64,000 bases of DNA from Gnetum montanum (taxonomy: Eukaryota > Streptophyta > Gnetopsida > Gnetales > Gnetaceae): the NCBI GenBank assembly GCA_015680685.1, contig MNCI01003750.1, forward strand, positions 118,278 through 182,277, given 5' to 3'. The notes beneath the pieces were generated by a model. It searched no databases, was not told the DNA's origin, and saw only the letters and a program-made list of their open reading frames with translations. Of this stretch, positions 23,201 to 36,479 are shown one piece after another; within the stretch, counting starts at the first letter, position 1; each line of letters begins with the position of its first letter. Position numbers and translations under genes: made by a program.

Positions 23201-26035
23201 TCGTAGTTGAAGGACCCTCACAATAAAGAGATAAAAGACCTTGAGGAAGATGACAAGCTGGAGAACAAACTCAACAAGCTGAATAAGAGGCACAATCCTT
23301 CAATAGTCATCAGCAAATACCTACAATGGAACATTTCTCACAAGCTAAAGCTAAAGCATCATTAGCTCAAGAGCAGGGACAACACCTCATGTTGTTAGGA
23401 GAATGTCTCCAAGCTATTCAGGAGAAGTCTATCATGTTCACAATCATTGTGGAACTCAACTTCAAACTATTTATGGAGTTTGCATCTTCCAACATCCAAA
23501 TGCAACTCCAACCCTCTCCTCTTTGGCCAACTTTTTCATGTAGTGGAAAATCTTATGTAGGGAAAGTCTACCAATTTTGAAAAAAATAAGCAAGATGATT
23601 CTATTATTAAAATTAAGGAAATCACAGTGCCCTATTTAGTTGAAGTAGTTGCAAAGGCACTGAACCTTCCAAATGTCAAAGTAAACATTGCACAAATCTC
23701 AACAAGATTCAACATTGATGCAAAAATATTGTGGCTACAAAGGGCTTACAAAATAATAAATAAAGAGTATAGTGGATTGTCTGCTGAGGAGAAGATATGT
23801 TTCAACATTGGGACTTACCATATTTTTTCCATCAAAAGAGTGAATAGGGTTTCCACCTATGTTTTAAGAGGAAGGACCATCCTTATGGGGAAATTCTAGA
23901 CAAACATGGCTCGCTTATTATTTTTAGAAGTCTAAAGAAGATTTCAAGAGAATAAGGCATGGAAACTTACTTTGTCATTCCCTTGACTCATAAGAAGATT
24001 ATGCAAGCTAGCTAGCTATGATTCTGGGCTACAAAAATGATGTCCTATGTAAGGCTCAAAATGCATCTTACACTAAGATGTCAAAGCTAGTGCCTCCTAA
24101 GAAAGATCAACTAGAGAAGCTAATGGACACTAAGGGAGCTATAAGATATACACCAACCAAAAAAATCTAGTTATAAGACAAGAATAAGCAAGATCCAAAG
24201 CATCAACACCATCTAGTAATAGACCTAAATCAAGTGCTCCACCAGCACAACAAGACTATAGACCTTCTATGAAGCATCTACATGAAATAGCAGAATCCAT
24301 TAGCTAAGGAAATAAAGAAGTCTCAAGTATGTACCAAGTTAGAGACAATCTTGTAAGACTTATAGTATCAACAAGACTCACTAGTGATCAAATATCCTTC
24401 TAGGCAAGAGAAGATGTTGATTAGGCACAAAAAATATCAGGGAATGCTACATCCTTCCAAGTTAAGCTAGAGACTAGAGAAAGAGTCATAGTTGTGGTTA
24501 TGAAAAATAATGACGCAGTAGGACTAGCTAAAGTTATTACTGATTATATCAAGGAGTCCTTCAATTTTTCTATTATGCCACTAGCAAATATGACTAGAAC
24601 TAAAGACATTGAAACCATAGATGGAACCTCCATGGCCTCACATGAGCACAAAGATATCATACATTAACTACTACAAATAGGGCAAGTAATGCAAAACCTT
24701 TTCAATATCCATTAAGATATCACTGTAGTGCAATCAAAGCTTATTTCAACAAAGGACAAGCTGGTAATGGCTAAAACTAAAGCTGAACATGCAAAGAATG
24801 AGGTGCAAAAGTTGCAAGCTAAATTAGTAACATTAAGGGTAGAAAAACAAGACCCTACAAAATATGTAGCACCACACTAGCTGGACAAATTTAGAATTGA
24901 ACAAGTAGCCCAACTAATAACTAAAAATATTTAAGTGGATATAGAGAAGGAGAAAGCAATGTGGAAGGCCTTAATGGCCAAAGCACAAATGTACGCTCAT
25001 GCCAAAGCCCTAAGAACCCTAGAGGAAGGAAACAAAAAAATTGCTACAAAAAACATAAAAGTTGACAGATATTGAGAAATAAAAGAATGTCCTTAAAGAG
25101 AGCATCCATTAGCTTAAATAGTAGTTTGCAAGAGTAAACCAAGACATGCAAAAATTGACCAAGAAAAACATAACCTTATCAATGAAAGAAGTTTGTGCAA
25201 TCTATCAAAAATTAGCTATTAGTATTAGCATGTGGTAAAACGAGGCTAAAAAGCACGAAAGGCTAAAAAAGCATTTCAAAGACCAAGTGGGTATGTATAA
25301 ACAGATTAGTAAAAAAAATCCAGATGGCTAAGGCTAAAATTAGCACCATCACAATGCAAACATTTGATTGGCAATCATTCTTGAATGGTCTTATCCACGT
25401 CCATCAAGCTAAAGTTAAGAATAATCACCTGCAGATCAAAGATTTCTTAGAATACATGGCATTAGCAAATCTCTGTTATACTAATCTAACCATGCTGACC
25501 TTAAGTAGACCTAGAAATAAACTAGAGCAGCAAGTAGCCATAGTTTATGTACTATATGAGAAAGAGAGGTAGACAAGGAGGATGCCCAACAAAAGTTGCA
25601 TATTGCAAAATTTCAACTTCAAGTAGTCAAGGTTAGTTACTAGGATCAAAAGGACATCACAGCAAATATGGCTTGCAAAATAATAGAATACCAAGAACTA
25701 AGAAAAGTGGCTAGAGCATTTGAGGAAGAATGATGATAGTTCATGACATGATATATGAAAGTATATAATATTTTTTCACAACTGCCTTGTCCATGAAAAG
25801 TACTGATTCCAACAAACATTGCCAAATTTGCCTAGATGGTACATGATCCTATATCAAAAGAAGAAAGACTTTAGACATTACTTAACTACTATTAATTTCA
25901 AAAGCTTGATGAAAAAGGAAAAAAACCAATGTAGGAGCCACCACCAAGGACATAAGGCTACATCAAATTCTAAAGCTTTATTTTATTTGGTATTATTTTT
26001 TTGTCATTTGTATCCATCATTTAATGCATGATAAT
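23200..26035 (+). pseudogene. Extra coiled-coil ORF of an Athila-like element (copy 1)
   Basis: Pieces of a long protein rich in Lys, Glu, Gln and Ala with heptad-like stretches (24,700-25,300). Two blocks match the protein at 46,960-49,710. VEVVAKALNLPNVKVN at 23,630 pairs with VEAITQALGLL at 47,440, and EYMALANLCYTNLTML at 25,450 pairs with EYMKLANLYYANPTML at 49,170. It lies just before an LTR (26,170-27,109), the same place as in the complete element. No gag or pol of its own is left. The function is unknown; Athila elements often carry an env-like ORF here, but I see no clear membrane helix. Confidence 0.6.
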
Positions 26036-26169
26036 TTTGTAAACATCACTTGAACCACAATGTGACATTCGTTGTAGAGTTAGTCATGTAAATAAGTCAT
26101 AGTACCCAAGTCTATATAAAACCCCAAAAATTTTGTAATGGACTCTATTCTCCTTTTATTTTAACTTCA

Positions 26170-27109
26170 TGATGGGTTTCCAATTAGTCATGGGAGTATG
26201 GTAAAATAATTTTATCCATTCGATGTAATATTGTATCTATGATATCATTGCTATGCTGACATCATTATAGATATGATGTAGTGGGTCTTGGTCTTCACTA
26301 TAAATACCAACCCACTGCGATGTCAAACAAACAACTTTAGTCCAACACTTAGGTAAATTCTTGTAGTTTGTTTTCTTCATTTACACTTAGTGATATAGTG
26401 AATGCTCGTAGTGTTGTGTTAAGAAATTGTATAGAATCTTTGTTTGAGTGAATTATTCTTTGGTATAGTTCATGGCCGAAAACAAAGATCGAGATTGTTT
26501 TTCACCATTCTAGCATTCTACTTAGTTTACTTTACTTTTACTTAATTTATGTTTCTTACTTAGTTTAATTTTTACCTTTAAATATGTTTACGTCGATTAA
26601 GTCATTTACAATTTCTAAGTACTTTAGTTTTTTGTTGTTCCTTAGTATGGTAGTATAAGTACAACTGGTTTTAAACGTATAAGTGTAATTTTTTGGTAAT
26701 CCTAGTAGTGTTATTTTCTTGATTCGCCTAATAACATAACACTCGGTAATCAAAGTGATAGTTGCATAAGCCCAAGATGTGAATGGTAAACTAGGAATGG
26801 ATACTTATGTCCTATAGGCTAAACTAGTCTTTTTATTTGCATTACACTTAAACTTAGATTCTATTACTCTATTTCAATAATGTTTACACTTAGTCTTAGG
26901 TTGAGCCAACAACTTCAATATGTCATATGCCTCATCGAGAGTTAAACCATACGACTTGCATTGTAATAACTCAAAGTGAGAATACAATAGTCACGAATTG
27001 AACCTCAACTACTAGTAAATCTACATTGGCCAAACACAAATTATGATCAAGTTGCATGTGTACACTCATGACTTGTATGGTGGAGTGTTGAAATACCAAC
27101 CACTCATCA
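26170..27109 (+). mobile_element. 3' LTR of the inserted Athila-like element, 940 bp
   Basis: Begins TGATGGG and ends CACTCATCA, the TGATG...CATCA ends shared with the solo LTR and the complete element. It has TATAAATAC near 26,302, preceded by ATGATATC- and TGACATCA-like words, and an AACCATACGACTTG block near the end. It abuts the chromovirus integrase C-terminus, with TTAAA just after it. I could not find the matching left duplication. Confidence 0.75.
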
Positions 27110-27415
27110 TTAAACTATTTGATATCTTAGAGAAGATTAATAAGATGTCATATTATTTAACTTTGGTAGGAGTCCATGAGGTGTTTCATGTCTTTATGTT
27201 GTGCAGATATGTACCAAATGATCATCATGTGATAGATTGGATAAGTGTATAGTTGTAACATAATGTAAGGTATGTGGAGTGGTGAGTGCAAATTATTGAT
27301 AGGATGGTTTGAAAGCTTCATAGCAAAGTAGTATATATGATGAAGATGTTATGACACAAGCATGATACCTAGGAGAAAGATTCTTAAGTGAAAATGAGTG
27401 TGACCCCTTTATCAT
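27110..27415 (+). pseudogene. Chromovirus integrase C-terminus with chromodomain-like tail
   Basis: The frame reads FDILEKINKMSYYLTL, then GVHEVFHVFMLCRYVPND and HHVIDW, the integrase C-terminal module of Del/Tekay elements. After a stop it continues with a QIIDRMV...LHSKVVYMMKMLW stretch like the chromodomain-flanking tail. In this group the chromodomain steers integration toward heterochromatin. The RT core, RNase H and integrase core that should precede it are absent. Confidence 0.7.
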
Positions 27416-28524
27416 AGGATCTTATAGTATTGTGTTATGTTTACAATGTGTGTATAGAATCGATTGGGAGTTATGGAGAACATCTATTTAGCTACATTAT
27501 TATATGATACTTTATTAAGATTCCATGATATTATGCATATGTGATTATGATTCCATGACTATGCACACTAACCTTGCTTGATGTGCATTAGGATGTTTAT
27601 GCATGGTAGGTTGTGAGGATTGTGAGTAGAAAATTGAGCTCTAGGAAGGTATGATTTTTAACCATGAGCTATGATTATATGTTATGGATATGGTATCAAT
27701 GTGCCTGACTAATCATGTTATGAGGTTATGATGCTTAGCATGTTTGCATGTATGTATGATATGGCTAGCTTACAAAAGTCATGTTGATCACATGGTCTCA
27801 TGGTTAAGTGATGCATAGTTTATGATATTATTAGATTTAATCAGTATTTCAATTGGTTGTCCTTTAAGTGTGTTATGACATGTGGATCCCTTGAGATTAG
27901 TTGGAGATAGGGAAATTAATAGGAAACACTGTAAAATTAAAATAGTTATAATAGGCTAATATAATAAAAACATAATACATTTTCCTTCCTTCCTATTCTT
28001 GATCCTATGCATCCTTATTTCATTTGGTTTTTTCTTCTCTTTAATTTTTTTTACAAAATTTCAACTATTTTTCTTAATTCTTGGATACTTGGAGAGCTAG
28101 TGCTAGGTAGTTTGAAAGTTAGGGAGGTGTGATTTAGGTTCTAGAGGATCCAATACCTTGAAAGAAGCATTTTGATGTCTTAATTTCTAGACTTTAATTT
28201 TGTCATGTCTACTTGATTTCAAGTGGAATTCTTTAATCATATGTTATTTTATGTTTTGAGATGATTGTGCATTCTCATGGGCTTGTGGTGGGGTGTGTAG
28301 ATGTTGTGTGGTATCTTGGAACATACATATTATTAGTGTTAGTATTTGATTCCAATGTTTAATCATCATGATGTATGTATGAACTAGATTAATGTGATTA
28401 GCATTATGATTGATAATTTTGGTAATAGGAGAGGTCCCATTGCTAGTCTCCAAAATTTAATGATTCCATTAATGTGTTTACATGTTAATTGGGTTATGCA
28501 TATCAGCTATTAGTTGTTTGTGAA
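27416..28524 (+). other. Chromovirus 3' untranslated stretch
   Basis: Lies between the pol remains and the 3' LTR. No domains recognised; no clear polypurine tract. Confidence 0.4.
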
Positions 28525-30627
28525 TTTCTTCTTGTCACATCATTTTCATGTGGTCATGAGTTGTGTGCAGGTCATGACAAGGTCATGGTTTAGACATGAT
28601 AAGGCTTTGTATATGACATGAGTCATGATGGGTTCACAACTGAAGGTGCAAGTTATCAATAATCATAATAGGGTTGCAACATAGTTTCAATTTCTTTTTT
28701 ATTGATGGGCATGAGATAATATTAGTTAGAAGAGTATCATGATGAGGTCATGGTCAAGTTTTTGTATGGATCATGAGCTAGGTGTGAGTTGTAACTAGGT
28801 CGTCATGAGTGTAACACTAGTTTTTAGGTGAAGCATGAAATCAATGCAAGATACAACTAGGTCATGATCCTTTATAATGGATCATCGCAAGTAAGTCAAA
28901 AGTCATAGCCAGGGACATAACCAACACAAAATAGTGCATGTTCTTTGTGTTGTAAAATGGATTGAAACTAATGTACTACAATTATCATGATAAGTAGTAT
29001 GCATGTATATATTTTATCAATGATGTCATAGCATTGGTTGCTAGGGACTTCAATTGATTACATTATGTCTTGTATGTATTTGATATGTACATGTGTGTAA
29101 AGTATGGATTGCGTGTGAATGTGTCAGAATATATGCTAAGTTGAGCATGAGATATCTAAGACTTAGAATGACACATGTAAGATTAATTGCTTATGGTCAT
29201 CATTGGTGTTATGCTTGTATTGTTATTGTGATGCACACATGATATGTGAAGTTGACATGAGAATATGGATCAATTGGTGAGGAGGTATCCTAAAGGAGTT
29301 GGGATAACCCCTATTGGATGCATCAATGAGGCTCTTATCTTAGTTCTCATACTAAGAGTAGGAGGGTAAAAGTTAGACCTATGACTAACATAGGATTTAA
29401 GGTCATATGGACATGTACAAATCTACCCTTTAGAAGGTCAGTGGTCTACACTATAGATGAGGTAGCAAACACTGGCATTTCTAGTGATACATGTGTTGAT
29501 GAAATTGATAAAAGACCTAAAAGCACTCTTTGTGTTATGAGTACTCATGTCAGAGTGAGGACATGTTAGCTGTCATGGATGATGTGTTTCCCTTGGAGGC
29601 ACCAATTGTTGGGTAAGTGTGCTGTGCATTATGTGTTGTGTTTGGATTATATGTTATATGCATGGTCTTTATGGGGATATGTTAGGAGCATGTGTTGGTT
29701 AACCCTTGAAGTAAGGATATCAGGGAATGCTTTTTAGGCTATTATGTTTTGAGTATGAATATAGATATACCCTTGAAGCACTAGATGCCAAGGTATTGTG
29801 TTATGCATACCTTGATGTGGTTCCTTGGAGCATAGGATGCAAGAAGCTAATAGTGCTTATGGTTATGTGATCATTTCATGTGTTTTGATAGTGGTATAAT
29901 GACATTGTAGATGTGATGTATGTGTCTTGGACATGTGTGTGTTGATTATGTATCATGTGCTAGATGTATAAGTTGTGATTGATCTAGTTGGATGCTTGTT
30001 ATGTATATGTTGTATTGCCCTTAATGCAAGTTGCTTCGATTTCCCCACATCTCACCTCCAAAAGAACATTATACTCCACATTCATAGGGGATATGTAAAG
30101 ATTTCTACTCAATCATCTACTAATCCCCTATATATGTAGGTGATGGAGTTGGGAGTTTAGGAGATCAATAGGTCTAAGGGAGGTAATGAAGGCCTTGGTT
30201 CTATGCTTGTATGCTTTCTATTACATGTTGTTTCATATGAGATGAATGTATTTGCAAATGGCATCAACTTAGACTAATTGTGAGCTATGACCCTTATGCA
30301 TGGTGTTTATATGATGTATATAGTGATAGGACATGTGCTAGACATATAGACTGATATGATGTGATAGTTTGTAACATAGGCTTGCTATATACTTGTATTA
30401 GATATGTTTATATGTATAACATTATTAGAGGATGATGTTATATATGTATAGGTTAGGTATGTGTATCATGCTTATTTGACTATGTGCATTTGAGATTTTT
30501 ATGAAGTGATTTTAGACTTTAGTTATGTTCTATGATCAATTATATGTTTTGATGTTTCAATATCGTGACTTACAGTAGCTATTGGTCCCTACTCGAGCTA
30601 GGCTTAAGTTGAACACATGAGGTATTA
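28525..30627 (+). mobile_element. 3' LTR of the chromovirus, about 2.1 kb
   Basis: Aligns along its length with 16,530-19,300 after removal of the solo LTR. It ends AGGTATTATA, as the 5' copy ends GGATATTATA. The two LTRs are clearly diverged, so the insertion is old. Long LTRs fit a Del/Tekay lineage. Confidence 0.7.
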
Positions 30628-31300
30628 TAATTTATATCCTTAGTTCTCCTATTCTTAAACAAATTTGGAAGACAGATACAAGATTACTAAGTATTAGAAT
30701 TACAACCATATTACAATTTCAGAAGATATGCTTAATCAAATTAGCCCAAGGTAGCTTCCTTTTAATGAAGGAGCTTGGGCAACTAATTCATCTAGATTAT
30801 GTACCACTTGAAGCAAATTTGGTATCACTATAGTTTCATGTCTACATATATACAATAGATGGATTACATGGAAGGAGGTTTCTAGCTTTTATGATTTGAA
30901 TAGAAAGGAAAAAATGTTTTTGAAAAATTAATATGTAATCTTAAGAATTTATTTAAGTTAATGATAGTTTACATCAAGCTCTTCTAAACATTATTTGATA
31001 GGATGGCAAATATGTTTGTTCTTTTAATTCCAAAGTTGCATATAGGATTATTACAAAGAATGATTTTATTTATAACAAATTCAATAAAGCCTAGAAAATA
31101 CAATTATCATCATACTTTAAGACAAGGAAAATGGAAGATATTTGGAGGGTTTCTATCTTTTGTAAAAAATTCATATTTTTTATGATGTCTTATTTATTAA
31201 GGTCTTTATATCATCATCCGTCTATAGCCTATGGGAATTGTTTCTCCTCAATGTCCTCTTTGTGGAAGTGAAGACATAATTTTTTCATATTTTTTAATGA
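30628..31300 (+). pseudogene. LINE C-terminal zf-RVT remains
   Basis: Near 31,140 a frame resembles the W-x-I-W...F section of the plant zf-RVT domain, and 31,231 onward reads SPQCPLCGSEDIIFSYFL, the CPLCG-E-E-T-HLFF-like end of that domain. It follows the chromovirus 3' LTR, as expected if the chromovirus inserted into the LINE at about 16,525. Confidence 0.5.
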
Positions 31301-32312
31301 GTATCTTGTTGCTCAACATGCTTGAAAATGAACATCCAAAAATTTATAACTTTCATCCAAACATCAATAATATCATTATTGGTGATCAACCTACTTTGTC
31401 TACTTCCTTTCTTTGCATTTGGAAGTGTCTTTAGGTACTTCTTCTCTACTCTATTTGGAAGCTTTAGTGTGCAATTATGCTTCAACAACAAGAATATAAC
31501 TATGATTTTTCTTTGAGAGTTAAATACGAGATTAGGATTGTTTGTAAAGATGAAAACCATTGGGCTTTATCTTTATACTCTTTCTTCATTGATCTATTGT
31601 ATGTTGAATTTTTTTTACTATTATTATTCATTTTTTTGTGATCTGACAACCCTTCCCCTTCCTTTAATTAGCAGCCTCTTGCCTAAGAAGATAATGGATC
31701 ACATTATATCTTATCATAACTCATTGAAATTGAACTTATAACTTCCAAGCTCATGTCATAAGTCTTGATTAGAGTTGTAATTTTCAATTTGACAAGATTC
31801 TAGTTGTTTTATGAATGTAATAATGAGTTAGCCTATTGGTAGCTCCAAGTCATGGGCTTAATTCTCTTGGGCAATGCTAAAGTTTTAAAAATCAAATATT
31901 TTATTGTAATTTTTAAAAGCTATCATAACATTATGTTTCTTTAATGCCTTAGTTGTTTCCCCATACATACCTCTAATGTAGGAAATGCTAACAAGACTTT
32001 TATTCTAAAATACAATATTTTTCATGTTGTAGGATTTAACATTTATGTTTTTGTTTTTTATTTAACCATGATTTCGTTTTGTAGCTTCAATGATTATCCT
32101 TTTGCTAAATTTATTAAGAGTTTCAAGGTTCAACTTTTTTGTTGAGACAAGCTTAGATCTAACACCATCATCATCATCCTAGCCTTGTTCCAACAAATTG
32201 ATGTAGAGTTTGAGAAAGATATTTAAATAATTTTTTTCTCTTTTTTAAAGAAAAGAGATTATATTTTGGGCTATTAAAACCCAAAGGAATGACCATAAGT
32301 ACCTCCCAAGAC
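31301..32312. other. LINE tail and flank of the Athila-like element
   Basis: Overlapping short frames without domains. At 32,163-32,200 (minus strand) a TTGTTGGAACAAGGCTAGGA segment followed by GATGATGATG resembles the 3' end of Au-type plant SINEs. Confidence 0.35.
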
Positions 32313-32317
32313 ATAGC

Positions 32318-33226
32318 TAATGAGTCGCATTTCTAAGATACATCAACGAGGCCTTGTCGACTGGGCCTTGTTGACGAGGCCCCGTTGATATATCATATCA
32401 TGCATTGACAAGGCCCTATCAATGTAGTGTCCACTTTTTGGCTATAAATACACATCTACCTGTCACATTTATGGCAATGAGATTTCAATAGTAGCGAAGC
32501 TTCTACAATTTGTTCATTTGAGAGTTAGAAGATTTCTCCCGAGTGCCCGCAGCATGAGTCATTGAGTGTACGAATCTTTATTTGAGCATTGTTGTCCTAA
32601 GCACAACAATGTGTGCAACAATAAAGATGAAACTCTTGATAAACCTTGTAGCATTCTGGATAGATTGAATATTTTATTTATGCATGTAACGTTTTGAATT
32701 ATTTATTAAATATTTTTCAGTAATTAAGCTAATGAAGCAATTAAGTAAGTCAAGCTATATAGATTAAACACATAAGTATGATCGCTTCAAGCATAACACA
32801 TATTCACTTGGTAATCCGAATAGCATTATTGCTTGGTACACCCAGTAGTGTAGCACTTAGTAACCTAGCAATGGATACGTGGGTTCAAGATGTGTGAGAA
32901 AAGTAGGACCGAATTCTTATGTTATGACTGCTTAGATACTAGTTATTAAATTAAATTAAATTAGTTAATCCAATTCCTTTTATCTTCCTTTAAACACCAA
33001 AACCATAAAATACAAAATGATAAAAATCAGATGCCTCAATTACACTTAACCATACCAGTGTATGCCACAAGTGTAATTGGGAAGACAACGAACAACCTTA
33101 AGGCAAGATTCACCTCCTAGAAGACTAATGCACCAAAAACTATAAAGTCCACAGAATTCAACTGGATTGCACGTGAATGCTTTATGACTCGTATGGTTGG
33201 GAGTAGGGGTACCTTGTTGCTCATCA
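32318..33226 (+). repeat. 5' LTR of the Athila-like element, 909 bp
   Basis: Begins TAATGAGTCG (a decayed TGATGAG) and ends CTCATCA. It contains GAGGCC-type palindromes (32,340-32,425), TATAAATA at 32,443-32,450, and an AATAAA-rich U5 side. It carries one copy of the segment that is doubled in the 3' LTR. Confidence 0.85.
32340..32450 (+). promoter_or_regulatory. GAGGCC/AAGGCC array and TATA box of the 5' LTR
   Basis: Alternating CAACGAGGCC, TTGTCGAC, GGGCCTTGTTGACGAGGCC and GACAAGGCC words form overlapping inverted repeats ending about 20 bp before TATAAATA (32,443). The 3' LTR keeps only one such word. Likely the transcription control region; the factor is unknown. Confidence 0.6.
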
Positions 33227-33227
33227 T

Positions 33228-33247
33228 TAGAGTCATTGACAGGGACT
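33228..33247 (+). other. Degenerate primer binding site for tRNA-Asp
   Basis: TAGAGTCATTGACAGGGACT follows the LTR after a one-base spacer and matches the Asp primer site (TGGCGCCGTTGCCGGGGATC) at about 12 of 20 positions, most changes being transitions. Confidence 0.55.
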
Positions 33248-33379
33248 TTTTCTATTGAAATGTGTGTTATCTAAGATTACTAAATATTATTTATATCGTT
33301 GGATGAACTCAAGGTCAGCATCACTCTCAATGACTTATAAACTACTAAGCACACTGACAGTTTTCTTCTTTTTGCAAAA

Positions 33380-35840
33380 TGTCTTCTTCTTCTCATAGGT
33401 GCGAAGACGTCAAACCACTGGTCCCATAGGAGTGCAAAGTGGTATATACCCATCTAAATGAGTATGTACCAAACTTCACCTTCATCCTGTATCAAGATGA
33501 ATAGTTGCGATGCCATGATATGGAGGGCAACATCATCTTGCCCCCCAATCGATCTATACCTAGGATGCTGCTTCAAACTCTCAAAAAGTTGGGCATCTCA
33601 AATCTTCATGAAGAATACATTGTGGATGGTTATGACACTCAGGATTACCATCCCACTAAAACATAATGTAGGTGAGATTGACACCAGGAGAAGTACCATG
33701 AGTTTACAAAGGGAAAACACTTTAGTAACATGTTGTTCCTACTAAATCAAGATGAAAATGAGGATCCTCCCCTTAAGGGTTCTTACCATGAAAACTCTCC
33801 ACCCCTTGTTGTTGCTAATGAGGATGTGACCCTAAACCTATAGTCAACTATTCATAAACTAGATTTAGGAAAAAGTGCCAGTCAAGGCAAGGACTTGGAC
33901 AAACATCATAATAGCAAGGGATCTAAGGATGGTGGTCGTAATGAGCAAAATCATGGTGGTGGACACTGTGGTGGTGATGGCAGTCCACCTTCTTCTTCAT
34001 CCTCTTCATCCAATTCTGAACATTCCTCTTCATCTGTTGGTTCTCATAGAAGTCACCATTGAGATAATTGTGATGAAGATAATCAATGAGACAACAATGA
34101 CCATGAAGGCCATCAAGACCGAAGGGATGGCTAAAACCATCATCGGTGTCATCGACTTAGTGATGATGATGAACCTCTATTAGCTACTTGAAGCATGCTC
34201 AACATTGTATAGGCAATGAAGATCCCAACTAGGCATATGAAAGACAATAGGATCAAGCGCTTAGACATGAATAATATCCCAAGATTTGAGGGGGGATGTA
34301 ACTCTGATCCACAAACACACCTACAAGCTTTTCATGATGCTTGTGTCTTATAAAACATAGAAAATGAATGGTAGAAACTCAAGCTCTTCCCTAGACACTC
34401 ATCAAAGAAGCTAAAAGCTAGTATTGGTCCTTGGAACCGGAATCCATTCATTAATGGAGTACCATGTTAGAGTCATTTAATGACAAATACTAGACATACT
34501 TTAGAGTGTCTAATCTGAGAAGGCAAGTCCAAGGCTAGAAACAGGAAACACATGAACCCTTGGATGCCATCATGGTTAGATACTATTTACTCTTACATTG
34601 TTGCCCTAGCCATGGCTATTCTTAGAGGGAACAACTTCACCACATGATAGATGGACTCAAAGTAGAAACTAGAAGAACTCTTGGGGTGTATGCCCAAGGA
34701 AGATTGTCTGAACTCAAAGCTCATTAGAGCCAAAGGCTGATTGAGTAGATAGCAAAAGAAGAAGGTGAGTTGCAAAAAAAAAGTGTAGAAGAGTATAAGA
34801 CGGATCCCTCCATCAAGAAATGGGAGGTCCGATTTTCTGATGAAGAAGAGTCACCACTCAATGAAGTGGTGAACAAGAAAACCTTGCCCATCCAAAAAAT
34901 TGTTTCTAATATTTCAGCAAAGGTTGTAAATTATTGGACTCTTTGGATGAGAAATTCCAAGATGCTATGAAGATTGCTAAAGAATCTAAAGAGCAAAATA
35001 TTAATCATAACCACAAGAGGTGAAAAGAAGTTGAACGTGCCTACTAAAGAGGTAAGGGAAAAGCTGTAGTTGTAGAGGAAGTTGTGAAACCAACTCTTAT
35101 GATGAAACTAATTGTGACATCTATCAATACGAACATCCAAAGGGTTGTTGCCCTATGATGTCACAGTTAGAAGAGTTTGGGATGTATGCATTGAATCCTT
35201 AACTAGCATATAGGCAAGCACCTAGATAATTGTCTTATCCTCAAGGCAATCCAAGGCAGTTCCACCAACAACAACAAGCTTACTACCCAAGTGGAGCTCC
35301 TCCACAACCTTATGAACAATACCAACAATGGTACTAACCACTATCATTGGGAATGCCACCATCAAGGTAGTAGTACCCTTATAGGTAACCAAATCCATAT
35401 GGGTACTATGTTCAGCAACCTGTCTCTCCAATAAGTTATGCAAGTCATACCTCATTTCAGCATCACTATTATCCTCCAGAGTATCATTGAACACATTCAT
35501 CATATACTCAAGGAGAAAACCCATATCCATATCATCCTTCGCATCCATCTATACACACACCTTTACCTTCAACCTAGTTACCTCCTGCTCCATCCATGCA
35601 ATGTGAGATTCCTCCACAACTGCAACAATGAAATGCTACGAGGGCTATACATTTACAATTGGCTTTCCAGTCATGTGGTTTGGACAATTGATCCAAAAAT
35701 AGATCCTTCTTCCAACCCAACAATCCTCTACAACCCTCACAACCTAGTACAGCTAATTGTCCTGCATCTCCAATACCCTCATCCTCTACATCAAATACCT
35801 TCGAGTGCCCTTCAAACCAAATGCTGCCTTGGATTCACAC
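33380..35840 (+). pseudogene. gag of the Athila-like element (decayed)
   Basis: Starting near MSSSSHRCEDVKPLV, the reading passes a Gly/His/Ser-rich low-complexity stretch (33,900-34,080). It reaches the retrotransposon gag domain at about 34,265 (NNIPRFEGGCNSD, then HLQAFHDACV), then a knuckle-like C-x-Y-x-HPKGCCP near 35,120, and a Gln/Tyr/Pro-rich C-terminus (35,220-35,640). Gag forms the particle that carries the RNA. Stops and shifts interrupt it throughout. Confidence 0.65.
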
Positions 35841-35899
35841 TATGATGCTAACTCATGTTGTTTTTAACTAAATCAAAGTGGCAATCTTCCCACGAAAAG

Positions 35900-36380
35900 A
35901 TCTGACCTAGGAAGTCTGCTCATTTACCTGCAGGTCATTTCACATAAGCCATGTAAGGCTCTTCTTAACTTTGGTTTTGGAGTTAATCTCATCTCCTAGG
36001 ACATGTACAAGGCATGGAACCTACCACCTCTCAAGAAGACCAACATCCATATAGAATTGGCATATTAGTCAATTACTATCCCTCTAGGATTAGTAGAGGA
36101 CGTTGTGACCACAGTTTGTGGGTGGTCCTATCCTACTAATTTTCTGGTGATCAAGGTTAAAAACTGCAAAAGTAACTTCCCCATCATTATGGAAAGGGCT
36201 TGGTTAAGCACAGTCGATGCATGTATGAGCATAAGGAATCTCTCTCTCGAAATATCCAAAGAAAATGAATTGGACAAGATAGAGAAGAAGCATATTCCAT
36301 GCATTATGTATAGTGATAATGGGTGCAATTTCATGCAAAAGATTTCATCCATCAAAAGTACATACATTAAAGCATGCAAT
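35900..36380 (+). pseudogene. Protease region of the Athila-like element
   Basis: The reading contains CNALLNFGFGVNLIS, then IPLGLVEDVVTTV near 36,080, and FLVIKVKN...PIIMERAWLSTVDA near 36,130-36,230. This is the layout of retropepsins in this branch (D-x-G-A-x-VNLMP, then P-x-GV-EDV, then PIILGRPFL-TA). The catalytic D-[ST]-G is replaced by N-F-G, so it is inactive. Confidence 0.65.
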
Positions 36381-36479
36381 TAGTGTGCACAAGAAATCAA
36401 TATTCAAGGATGTCTGTATGCAACAACCACAAAAGAGGAGTGCACCCAATGGCTGATAGCTTACTCAGATAACAGCACA

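Noticed and set aside
35222-35845. ORFs of 108 and 135 codons overlapping gag
   Set aside because: They are shadows of the Gln/Tyr/Pro-rich Gag tail in other frames; composition mirrors that repeat-rich stretch.
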